The notes under the pieces are model-generated. The model worked only from the letters and a program-made list of their open reading frames with translations. It was not told where the DNA came from and did no database searches. From contig SMOI01000241.1 of assembly GCA_008000375.1 (NCBI GenBank), forward strand, positions 1 to 49,535: a stretch of DNA of 49,535 bases, in the 5' to 3' direction. Source of the stretch: Poteriospumella lacustris. Its lineage: Eukaryota > Sar > Chrysophyceae > Chromulinales > Dinobryaceae. Below, piece after piece: positions 31,801 through 41,295 of the stretch. A program made the translations under genes and the position numbers. Positions within the stretch are counted from its first letter, which is position 1. Each line of letters begins with the position of its first letter.

Positions 31801-33350
31801 CCGCCGCGCCGCGTACGTCGGCGCTGAACGACGACGGCGGCGACGCGGACGACGGTGACGACCTCAGCAGCGTCGGCGACGACGACCACGACGACGGCCC
31901 GGCGCACAAGGCGACCGAGTCGCTGCTGACGGCGATCGAGGCGACGTACCGCTACGCGTCGCAGACGCTGCTGGCGCTGCTCGAGCGACGCTACGGCCTC
32001 CGCAGCCACTTCCACTCGCTGGGGAAGTTCTTCCTGCTGGAGCACGGCGACTTCTTCATCCAGTTCATGGACATGGCGGAGACGGAGCTGCGCCGCGAGG
32101 TCTCCGACATCACCTTGTCGCGCCTGCGCCACCTGCTGTCGATGGCCATTCAGACCTCCACCGTCGCGCAGGACGCCCACCGCGATGCGTTGTCGTGTTC
32201 GCTGGCGCCGCACAACCTGATCCAGCACCTGAACCTGATCCAGATGGCCGGCGAGCTGTCCTCCGCCACCGGCGCGACGGCGGCGTCGTCCTCGTCGTCC
32301 TCGTCCTCGTCGCTGGCCGGCGGCGCGAAGCAGCAGCAGCAACAGTTCTCGTCGATGCTGGCGCAGCCGACGCAGGGCCTCAAGGGCATCGAGGCGCTGC
32401 AGCTGGAGTACTCGGTGACGTGGCCCGCCTCCATCGTCTTCTCGCGCCGCGCCGTGACCAAGTACCAGCTGCTGTCGCGCCTCTTGTACTTCTCGAAGCA
32501 CGTCGAGCGGCGCCTGCTGCACGCCTGGCAGGGCCAGCAGTACACGCGGCTGCTCTCCGCGTTGGCGCGCCGCAACACTCCGCAGAGTCGGCCGCTGGCG
32601 ATGATCCTGCGTCTGTCGTACACGCTGCGCCACCGCATGCTGCACTTCCTGCAGAACCTCGTGTACTACATGACGCTGGAGGTGATCCATCCGCGCGTCA
32701 CGCAGCTGCTGAGCGACGTCGCGCAGGTCACCGACATGGACCGGCTGCTGGAGATCCACGAGAAGTTCATCGACGGCTGTCTGCGCGAGTGTCTGCTGGC
32801 GTCGCCCGAGCTGCTCAAGGTGCTGACGAAGCTGATGACGACGGCGCTGCTCTTCGCCGACCACATGGTCTCGCTCATGGACACCTGCCACCGCGTCGTC
32901 AGCATCACGCCCATCTCCGCCACGCTGCTCAGTGGCGCGGCCGCAGCGGCGGCGGCGGCGGCAGCCCACAACAACGGCGTCATCACCGTGTCGACGTCGC
33001 CCCTCGAGAAGAAGCGCTCGTTCTCGCAGAAGCACAAGGACAAGGACGACGGCGACTCGGCCGCGCAGTCCGACGCCAACAAAGAGGACGCCATTGCGCT
33101 CGCGCGGCATCGTCAGATGCAGCAGCAGCGCCGGCAACGCCACGCGATGCAGACGGAGACGCTGCAGCAGGAGATGTCGCACGAGGCCTGCCACCGCGTC
33201 TTGACGAAGTTCGCGACCACCTTCGACAGCCAGCTGAAGGAGCTGCTCGACGGCCTCTGGAACAACGCCTACCGCCAGCACGCACAGCTGGCCAATCTCT
33301 GCGTGCGGCTGGACTACAACGGCTTCTACTCCTCCGAGTTCGCCACGTGA
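28873..33350 (+). CDS. TUBGCP2: Gamma-tubulin complex component 2 (GCP2/Spc97 family)
   Basis: Exons are 28873-29088, 29149-29780 and 29861-33350; introns are 60 and 80 nt, frame-consistent, giving 1445 residues (human GCP2 is about 900). The Spc97/Spc98 core is clear: QAMLIRDLLCACMGLNGTYV near 496, the GCP2-type stretch HWIYRGELHDPYHEFMIEE, YWDHRYTLRPRHIPLALF, TGKYLNVVRDC, then GRIP2 with FFLLEHGDFFIQFMDMAETE, YSVTWPASIVFSRRAVTKYQ, HVERRLL and LDYNGFY at the end. GCP2 pairs with GCP3 in the gamma-tubulin small complex that nucleates microtubules. Oddities are an N-terminal extension of about 490 residues, whose 175-395 part looks globular, and an acidic/basic insert of about 150 residues (810-967) between the GRIP halves. 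Confidence 0.93.
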
Positions 33351-33580
33351 GTTCCTCTCGCCGTCCGAGTGCCTTCTGCCTATCGACGTAGACTGCTGCA
33401 GCCGCCCTCACCTTGTACATGAATCATAACTAACTAACGCTCAGTTCGCCAACGATCGCTATGGAGACGGACGGATCTTTGATGTATTACTGTTACAGGG
33501 CAGAGTGCTCCATGCGAGGGTCTGTTCGTACAGTTAAATGGATGGCGCACGCAAAGGGCGTGCCAGGGCACAGACAAAGG

Positions 33581-33780
33581 CGTAGACTCCGTCGGCACCA
33601 CCAACGGCTTAGCCATCATCTTCTCCGTCCGCAACACCAACGGCTTCGCCACGACATCTCCGTCGCCATTGGCGACAATGGTGTTGACGACGTAGACGAT
33701 GATGGCGAAGCAGTTGGTGTTGCTGACGGAGAAGACGACGGCGAAGCCGTTGGTGTTGCCGACGGAGACGACGATGGCGT
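33581..33780. repeat. 36-bp repeat in both orientations around a palindromic centre
   Basis: On the left, about two and a half copies of a 36-bp unit read tccgtc.gcaacaccaacgg. On the right, about two and a half copies of its reverse complement read ccgttggtgttgccgacgga. The centre, 33666-33681, is a perfect hairpin, ccattg-gcga-caatgg. The right half is open in the plus frame and encodes DDGEAVGVADGE-type 12-residue repeats, but no start or context supports a gene. Confidence 0.8.
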
Positions 33781-34172
33781 AAGGACGAAATAGAAGTTGT
33801 GGAAATAGAAATAGAAATGGAAAAGGAAAGTATAATAGGTAAAAGGGAGGGGGGACTTTCAGAACTCATACGGTTGGAATTGCGCTCCTTGGCCACGAGG
33901 GACAAGGTGATCTTCTATGAGAAGACAGCGGTTGGCAGTCGAAACCGCCGAGACACGCTGTCTCTCGAACATCCCGTTTCACGCAACCAACTTCCCCAGA
34001 TCATCATTCCGAAAGAGGTTGTCTAGTTTGGAAAAACTGAGACTTGGGTATATACTATAAACAGATTCTGTTCAAGTATGATCATGTTTTTCCCGGTGTG
34101 TGCGCCAGCGTATGTATACTCTCCGCCAAAGTTGGACCGCACCGGCAGAACTGCAGAAATTATCACTGTATG

Positions 34173-34211
34173 GTCGCCGCTATACGGTCGACCGCTGGAC
34201 CGTATGGCGAC
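34173..34211. repeat. Imperfect inverted repeat (hairpin)
   Basis: gtcgcc + gct + atacggtc, an 8-nt loop, then gaccgtat + ggcgac. This gives a 14-bp stem with a 3-nt bulge. It lies about 240 nt upstream of the gene at 34453. Role unknown. Confidence 0.6.
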
Positions 34212-34452
34212 AAGGGGGCGGGCGTTTCACAGGCTGCGCCTGGGCGGCTGTCTCTCCTTCCTATCGCCAATCTTTTCTTCGCTGGACCACCTTCAGTTGA
34301 GCTTTCGAGGTTCTTTGCAGTATCTCTGCTTACAGTAGTAGTCTTAGCGGCCCTGAACTGATAAATTTCGTTATAGTGGGTTCATACGCGTCTCGCAGCT
34401 GCTGAAAATTTTTCTTTGTTGACGCCAATCGAGCAAAGAATCTGGATAGACG

Positions 34453-35317
34453 ATGTTTGCACGTCCTCATAAGATATCGCCCAATGTCCGCTATGGACAG
34501 GAAACGGACCACACATTCACCAAAATTGCCATTCCACTTCTCGAAAAGACCAAGCTGAAGCAATCTGGACACGATGATAGTGCTATGGACACCCCGAAAT
34601 CGACGTCTTCGACACGCACCGGCGACAGCTTATCGTATTCGACCAATTCTAACGACCACACCCGCATTCCTCGGTCATGTTCTCGCCGAATGTACCGAGT
34701 AGTCTCTTACAAGGAGGATTCGTCGGGCAAGAAGGTCATCTTCGACCCTTTGGATGGCAAGCCGTTCTCCATCGGTCCCGGCTTCGTAAACCGCGTGTCC
34801 AACAACGTGGTTCTGTTCGAAACGAAGAAGGGTGCTTTGAGCGAGCGCTATCCATTCAATCAGTGTGGGGCTGCTAAGTCCGGTAACGGACATTTCCCTC
34901 GAGTGTTGATTGCCTTCGGTAAGTGCGATGCCTGCGACGTCGCCCGTTGCCAGTAACTAACCCTCGTCAACAACGAACGTCGATGACACAGATGCTTGGG
35001 GAGACGTCAAGAAGCGCTACGGTGGAGCTCCATCGCTGACAGTTGAATTTGCGAAGGCCATGAAGATCGTCGAGTTCCTCGACCCTCCGCACCCGGTGCC
35101 GAAGCGTCTCTGCGACCGCTACGTCGAACCATTCTTCTACACGCCCGCCGACAGAGCTCCTCCGAACCGTCTGCGATCGTCAAAACACTTCAAAATCAAC
35201 AAATTCTTCACCGCCGATGCCCACGAAGACGCGCCAGAGACGACTTCGCCGCCGCAGTCGCCTGTGCAAATGAGCAAGCACGGACACTCGCCGGGCAAGG
35301 TCCATCCTGGCGTCTAA
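34453..35317 (+). CDS. Two-exon gene, unknown function
   Basis: Exons are 34453-34918 and 34992-35317, with a 73-nt intron (gtaagt...cacag), giving 263 residues. The start is the first ATG after an AT-rich leader. The N-terminal 90 residues are polar and Ser/Thr-rich. The middle is compact (MYRVVSYKEDSSGKKVIFDP, GFVNRVSNNVVLFETKKG, GNGHFPRVLIAF) and continues across the junction as DAWGDVKKRYGG, then VEFAKAMKIVEFLDPPHPVP and YVEPFFYTPADRAPPNRL. The tail is Pro/His-rich. There is no signal peptide, membrane helix or catalytic motif. I do not recognise the family. The clean intron and protein-like composition on both sides argue it is real. Confidence 0.72.
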
Positions 35318-36075
35318 CGAGCCAGCTTCGCTCTACGCTGCTTGTCACCCAGCAGCTGACCAGAGACTATGGTTTTTCTTTGCTACATCGTGCGATTGAT
35401 CGTTGTTTGTGCGTGTGCATTTGTTTATCGATCGATTTGTTTTTTCTTCTCTGTTCTGCGGTTTTGTTTGTTGTTGTTGATTTCACATCGATGAATTGTA
35501 GCGCGTTTCATTCGCGTAACATGTAGCATGTAGCACGTAGCCTGTAAGAGTCACAGGGGCGGGGATTCGCTTCCCCGCCTGAGGTGGGCCTCGTTCGGCA
35601 GGAACTGCGTGCCAGAAGGTACACCCAATCCATCTGAGTTTCACAGGACAATCGCATCGTAGAGCGTACAACAACTCTCGCCGCGTACTCATCGAGCCGC
35701 TTCGTTCTGCACTGTCTTGATTCTGTTCGATCGCCCCGATTGGGTTCGAGCACGCAGACAATACCGATTGGTATACCCCGGAGATAACGCTTGTAACACT
35801 TTCTGTCCGTCGTACAACTGTTCTGCTGCTACATTAAAGTTTCCCGTGACTACACATCGACGCATTTTCAAACTGGTGATCTATCTCTCTTAAACAAATA
35901 TCCATAGAAATAGTGGACGGTTGGGTTGTTTGTGGACCGACTGGGATAAACAGGGCTAGGCGCCCCCACCCCCCTTGGACCGCCCTTGGACCTTGCATCT
36001 TTTCACTGCGGGCCTGTTGGGCTCACAATCAACTGGATAGAGAGGCAACGATCGCCTAATGCCACAGGCGTCCAA
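35318..36075. other. Convergent intergenic region with GC-rich hairpin
   Basis: 758 nt between two genes that point at each other. A perfect 8-bp GC stem with a 6-nt loop (ggcgggga-ttcgct-tccccgcc) lies at 35558-35579. No tRNA, snRNA or other RNA gene could be recognised around it. Confidence 0.45.
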
Positions 36076-37154
36076 TCAGAACAGGAGAGGAACGAGCTTC
36101 TTCTTGTCCGCCATGTAAGAGAGGTATACCTCCCCGTGGCGACGCAGCAACAGTTCCTCCTCCAGATCCGCTTGCTTGTTCTGTGCGAACACAAAAGACA
36201 TTGATGAGACGATGCTCCAGCGCACAATTACGGGCAAGCACTTACCAGCAGCCACGCTAGGCCTAGCGTCAGAACCAGTTTCTCCACTGCCCCCGACAGA
36301 ATGGACAGACCCCCGCAGAGTAGCAGCAGCCCGCCATACATCGGGTGGCGGACCATGCGGTAAACACCATTCTCCACCACAACCGAGGCCTGCACAGGTG
36401 GCGCAAACGGGGTTGTGAGTTCTCCCAAATCAGATAGCGCATGGGCCATTAAGTACAATCCAGAAACGGTCGATAGCAGCCCTGAAAGGAAGAGCAACGA
36501 CCGGAAGATGGGGTGGACGCCGCCGAAGATACTGAACAACAGGAGGCCCTGCACCACGACCCACTCCTCGCCCCTCTTGCCAAGCTCACCCTCACGAACG
36601 TTACGAAGAAGATGCCGAAGGACTGACGAGAATCCCGTGTGGATGCTGTGATACATTCGGCGACGATAGTCGCGGTCACGGAGGCGCTCGAATGTTCTGC
36701 GATACTCGACGGCGATGGTATCGGCACCGGCATGCATAGGTTCACTTTCATCGCTTGCGATTGTCGAGCTAGGTTTCATGTCCTCACAGCCGAAATCATT
36801 GCAAGGGCAGTCGCTTTCCCTAAAGCTATCACCATCGTCAGCTGAGCGATCTTCTGTCACCTTTGTCAACTGATGGCCGCCAGCGTTGTCAACGAGATCT
36901 TCCGGCGAGCCAATCTCGTTCGATTCCTCCTCCATATCCGACAGATCTGCTGGAGATTGACTGTGGTGCGTCTCTCCGGAGTCGTACATGTTCTCAGAGC
37001 TGCGTTGAACGGTGAGTGTCTTGCGGAATGGTAGCAATGAGTGCTTGGGTCGCAGGTTTGGTCTGGCACACAACGGAAGGGCTCGAAAGGATTCACCAAC
37101 TGAGAAGTACAGCCACACGAAAAAGATAGAAATTGGAATGAAGGAACTCTTCAT
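36076..37154 (-). CDS. ICMT/PEMT-like membrane methyltransferase with N-terminal signal sequence
   Basis: Minus-strand exons are 36246-37154 and 36076-36180; the 65-nt intron (gtaagt...gcacag) is phase 0, giving 337 residues. The N-terminus has a hydrophobic signal (FIPISIFFVWLYFSVG) followed by SFRALPLCARPNLRPKH, which is basic and non-acidic. An acidic, Ser-rich linker follows (about 55-150). The C-terminal half is membrane-embedded and ends with the family signature NGVYRMVRHPMYGG (about 262-275), two more helices, and across the splice DLEEELLLRRHGEVYLSYM. These are the conserved RHPxY and EE...GxxYxxY features of isoprenylcysteine/phospholipid methyltransferases, which use SAM. The acceptor could be a prenylcysteine or a lipid. 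A paralogous domain lies in the gene at 39.8 kb. Confidence 0.82.
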
Positions 37155-37806
37155 GCTTTTGGATTCGATACACTACAAGTAAAAATGGCAGATAAAGATA
37201 CTTTCAAATGCGTCGTTAAGAGGTCGGAGGTGCTTTCGCATCCGTTGCATTCCCTCTTCCTATTTTGACTTCGGTCTTGGCTCTCTAAACATAACAGCAG
37301 AAAGACCAAGAGACCAAGAGCAGGCCATCGGCTATCGCCGATTGATCGATTCCCAAACGTGTCCAACGTTTGGGGCGGTAACCTATCTAACCCAAAGCAT
37401 GTCTGGGGAAAGGTGACAGAGGGGTGTGCTCGCCAGGTTGTGCAGCAGGAGGTGGTCGGCCACAGTAGAAAACCCGGCAGCGCGTTGGGAGGTGGGAATC
37501 ACCACTCCGCTCAGCACAACTTGGCCACGTACCGACCGACGCAGTTGCGAGCAGTGGTCAGAGGATGCACACTCACAACAGCACCCCTCTACCTCCGTTC
37601 GACACTCCGCGGTCCGCTGTTCCACCACCTTTAACACAACCTGCCCGCTGCGTTGGCAGCCGATGAAGGCCACTCAACTTCTAAAAAGAGCAACTGACAT
37701 GGATCTAGAGCATCACCTGAAAACATAACTTAAAACCAAGCAAGATTGTCAAGTGCAAACAGTTTATTATCATCAGCAAAGTCATCCTCTTTCGTTCCTG
37801 ATCACA
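37155..37806. promoter_or_regulatory. Divergent intergenic region
   Basis: 652 nt between the ICMT-like gene (minus) and the kinase (plus), so both promoters should be here. Short frames at about 37.36-37.73 kb show no family resemblance. Confidence 0.4.
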
Positions 37807-39243
37807 ATGCAAGTTCTTTCATCTCCTCCTACGATGAATGTTCCCAATGTCGAGAAGCCGTTCAAAATGTCGCATCAGGTAGGACTGTGCACATCGACCG
37901 TGCCAATTGAGACCTGTTTTGACCTTCGATCTTCTTCACAGACATCTCCTGTCAGTGCAAAGAAAGTCAGTCCTTTGCAACCGAAGTCCGAGTATCGTCT
38001 TCCTGCCACCAGCGAACACGTCTCCCGTGATTCCTTGTCGGCTAAGAAGCACAATTCCACCAATTTGCCCTCGTCCACCGAGATTCGCCAAAGATTTAGC
38101 AGCAAGTACCAACTTGGTCGCATTCTTGGCCGTGGCGCGTCCGCAGAGGTGTATGAAGCTCGCTTGCTCAGCAGTTCCGACGAGTCCTTCCCTCTGGCGG
38201 TCAAGATCATTCGTCGCGACAACCGCATGAATGATAGTTTGACAATGGCTACTGAGTTGGAAATCCTTCGTCGTGTTCAGCATTCCAATGTCATCGGCCT
38301 TGTGGAAGTATACGAGACCTTGGACACCTTGTACCTGGTGATGGAGCGTGCTCAAGGTGGCGACTTGCTCTCTGCGCTTGCATCCATGCCAGTCTACACC
38401 GAATCTGCAGTGAGAGACATTTTCCGTCAGTTATTAGAGGCGGTTGACTACTTGCATGGTCTTGGTGTTGTTCACCGCGACCTCAAGTTGGACAACTTGC
38501 TCTACAACACGGAAAACTCCACTGCCAGTTATTCGGATGATGAGACTGACGATGACAGCGTGTCCAGCCAATCTCGCCCCCTTCCAGTTCAGTCCATCAG
38601 CGTCAAGGTTGCTGATTTCGGATTGTCTGCTCTTTTGTCCGAGGACAAGCCCAAGTCAATGTCTCTGTTCAGTTCTCCTGCGCAACAAGCGAAGAATGAC
38701 AAGCGCTTGAAGGACTTGTGGGGAACCACTGAGTACTTCGCTCCCGAAGTCTATGATCGTCACTACGGCCGTCAAGCTGACGTCTGGGCGTTAGGTTGCA
38801 TTCTTTACGAGATGTTGACGGGTGAATTGGCGTTCCCTTATCGTGAGACTCCTTTGGGCATTGTGGAGCGTGTGTTGTTCCATGGCGGTGGAAAGCCTTT
38901 GCGTGTCTTTGAACGCAAACAAGGTTGGTCGAAGTTGAGCAAGGATGCACAGTCATTGATCAAGAAAATGTTGAAGACGTCTCCTACGAAGCGCTACAAC
39001 ATTGCCGAGTGCCTGCAACACCCTTGGTTCAACTCTTCGTCTCCTCGCCCCGTCAATTTGAAGCATGTGTCCAGCGCCGACAGTGTTCGTAGCTGTGCTA
39101 CCTGTGCCACTAGCTCCTCGGCGTCTAATGAGACTCCTTTAACGGATGCTCAGCAGATTCTGAAAGAGCGTGTGAACAGAAGAGAGCGCAGATACCAGAA
39201 CTTGCTGTTGGAAGTGGCCATGCGCAATAAAGACCGCAAATAA
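37807..39243 (+). CDS. Serine/threonine protein kinase, CAMK-like, paralog 2
   Basis: From ATG 37807 the frame gives 478 residues. A stretch from 37879 to 37941 begins gtagga and ends cttcacag; it is 63 nt long and stop-free, so it may be an in-frame intron whose removal leaves 457 residues. Unspliced numbering: glycine loop GRGASAEVYEA (108-118), Lys133 in AVKII, Glu150, HRDLKLDN (223-230), DFG (270-272), APE (312-314), ADVWALGC. All catalytic residues are kept. An acidic Ser/Asp-rich insert (SYSDDETDDDSVSS) splits the catalytic loop from DFG. Shared motifs show it is a paralog of the kinase at 9.6 kb, but its codons are far less GC-biased. Function and substrates are unknown. Confidence 0.9.
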   Translation: MQVLSSPPTMNVPNVEKPFKMSHQVGLCTSTVPIETCFDLRSSSQTSPVSAKKVSPLQPKSEYRLPATSEHVSRDSLSAKKHNSTNLPSSTEIRQRFSSKYQLGRILGRGASAEVYEARLLSSSDESFPLAVKIIRRDNRMNDSLTMATELEILRRVQHSNVIGLVEVYETLDTLYLVMERAQGGDLLSALASMPVYTESAVRDIFRQLLEAVDYLHGLGVVHRDLKLDNLLYNTENSTASYSDDETDDDSVSSQSRPLPVQSISVKVADFGLSALLSEDKPKSMSLFSSPAQQAKNDKRLKDLWGTTEYFAPEVYDRHYGRQADVWALGCILYEMLTGELAFPYRETPLGIVERVLFHGGGKPLRVFERKQGWSKLSKDAQSLIKKMLKTSPTKRYNIAECLQHPWFNSSSPRPVNLKHVSSADSVRSCATCATSSSASNETPLTDAQQILKERVNRRERRYQNLLLEVAMRNKDRK

Positions 39244-39775
39244 GCGCCTGTACATATCGATAGCGCTTCCTTGTTTTATATGTTACCTGGCCAAGAAGAA
39301 TTACCTGTATATATCGTCTCGCTCTGCACAGCATATCATCACTTCAAACGTTTTCTTTTCTTTTCCATCGTCGATTGGTATCGCTCTGATCTGTTGTTGA
39401 TTAGTTGTTGGTTAGTGTACATTTGATTATACTTTATAAGTTGCGCCCTGCTTTGGGCGTGGGTATGTATATATAAAAGATATTTCCTCCTCCTCCTCTT
39501 CCTCTCCACTCTTCTGTATTGCCAGTTCTTACAGGGAGCGTCGCTATTGCCATATCGACATAACGACAAAAAGAACGGCAGCTGGCCGGATGTTCGTACT
39601 TCATTGTTGCGGCTACATGGGTACATACCGTTTACAATTTGTTAGTATTGTACATAGCCATAGCTGCAGGGTCGCCAGCCATCGGCAGCGGTGGAGAGCA
39701 CTTTCCCAACTGACCCTGACAACTGACAACTGTTCTTAGCGTCACTTAGAATTGATTTCAAGAGAAAAAGAAAAC
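39244..39775. other. Intergenic region, AT-rich
   Basis: 532 nt between kinase paralog 2 and the PH-ICMT gene, which are in tandem. A tatgtatatataaaag stretch near 39465 could be a TATA-like element, and a cctcctcctcctcttcct pyrimidine tract follows it. No gene is seen. Confidence 0.45.
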
Positions 39776-41295
39776 ATGGAAAATTCGTCTGACATTGTTG
39801 CTCCACCAGTGCTGACTGGTTGGATGCGAAAGCAAGGCCGCAAGGGTCTCATCAAAAATTGGAAGCGTCGATACTTTGTGCTTAAGTATGGCAAATTGAC
39901 TTACTACGAGAACGAGGCCAAGCAGTTCCCTTTGGGAGATGGACTGAAGGTGAGTAATTATTCCCTTGTAATTTTTGGTTGTAGGTGATGTGCTAACAGT
40001 GTTCAAACGGCAGGGCGAGTTAAACTTGATGAACACTGAGTTGGAGCTTCAGGAGGATCACGGCAAACAGCAAATCTACATCGTCGCCTTCAATGGAGAA
40101 AATAACCTCTTGATCGAGACAGAGACTGAAGAAGAGACAAATCGTTGGACAAACGCTCTGAAGCAGCACATTCGCTTCGCCAACAAAGTCAGCGCTCAAT
40201 CGACTGGTAGCGGAGCTAAACCCGCCCCCAAGTCCAATTCAATCACCGAGCTTCCCACAAACAATCAAAATGTCGCCACTGCCCCTGTTGATTTCGATGA
40301 TTTCGACAGTGATGATGGTGGTTCGTTTTCAGTGGAGACCAAGTACGCGACGGTACCGACCACCAACGAGAAGGAAAGCACCGCCGCGGCCCCCTCGAGT
40401 GATTCTCAGACTGCGCGTGCTCCCAGCCCTTCAGTAGAACCCGCCCCTTCAGCGGCGACTGAGTCCACAGCTGAAACCAGAGCACCTGCTGCTCGGAGAG
40501 CAAGTGCAACGGCCTCGGCACCGGTTCCGGCACCAGCGCCTGCGTCTAAAGCGGCCAAAGTCGACAGACCATCAAAAGTTGAACCTACTTCCGCCGATCT
40601 TACTACTATCGATGGTGTGGCCACCCATGTCGTGGGCTTTTTCCAACGCGTTTCAAACGATAAGGCTTATCGCAACGCACTGGCGGAATCGGTCGTTCCT
40701 CGCGTCCAAAACATTGGTCAGGGCTTGAGTACTCACTTCTTCGAAGGCAACCCCGGCGAACGCGGAGAGGAGTTCATCCTGTCCGCTCTGGCCATCTTTT
40801 TGATGGTGCTACTGGGCTTAGGCCAACTTTTGATTCTGTTGGTGGGCTGGTTCATCTTCCTCCTGGCGCCGTTCTTGGTCGTCAGCGGCATGTTGATGGT
40901 GGGCAGTGCCTTGTGGGAGCTGGATGCGCTGGCGAGTCTTTGGTTGCTTCCGAACACTTCCGTTGCCAATAAGAAACACAAGGTGGTCGACAGCGGAGTA
41001 TTTGGAGTCGTGCGCCACCCGATGTATGGCGGACTGGTCCTCTGGGTCCTCGGCTGGGCGATTTTCAGCAATTCGGTGGTGAAGATGGTGTTGAGCTTGG
41101 TTGCTTTGGTGTTGCTGGTAGGTGAATGTGCACGAGGTGCGTTGTGTGTCTGATGTTGACGCTGTGCTGTGCTGTGCTTTCGAACAGGTTTTTGCGGCCA
41201 GAGTGGAGGAGACTCATTTGTTGACGCTGCACCCGAAGGAGTACGCGGCGTACCAGCAGAAGATCGAAATCCGCCTCATCCCTTTCGTCTATTAA
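39776..41295 (+). CDS. PH domain fused to an ICMT/PEMT-like membrane methyltransferase domain
   Basis: Exons are 39776-39949, 40014-41117 and 41188-41295; introns are 64 and 70 nt, all phase 0, giving 461 residues. Residues about 10-115 form a PH domain: LTGWMRKQGRKGLIKNWKRR, YFVLKYGKLTYYENE, then the C-terminal helix EEETNRWTNALKQHI with its invariant Trp. A Pro/Ala/Thr-rich linker (125-285) leads to a membrane domain: several helices, DSGVFGVVRHPMYGG (about 381-395), and after the last splice EETHLLTLHPKEYAAYQQKI. This matches the RHPxY and E...Y features of isoprenylcysteine/phospholipid methyltransferases. PH domains bind phosphoinositides, so the enzyme may be tethered to a particular membrane face. 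The pairing of these two domains is unusual in my knowledge. Confidence 0.85.

Larger units (their letters stand above)
33351..34452. other. Intergenic region rich in repeats
   Basis: 1.1 kb between GCP2 and the unknown two-exon gene. It contains the 36-bp inverted/tandem repeat at about 33581-33780, a purine-rich tract with gaaata repeats at about 33798-33856, and an imperfect inverted repeat at 34173-34211. I see no convincing gene. Confidence 0.55.

Noticed and set aside
35741-35790. gggttcgagc, like a tRNA T-loop
   Set aside because: No flanking stems, D-arm or acceptor pairing could be built. No tRNA was found anywhere in the window.
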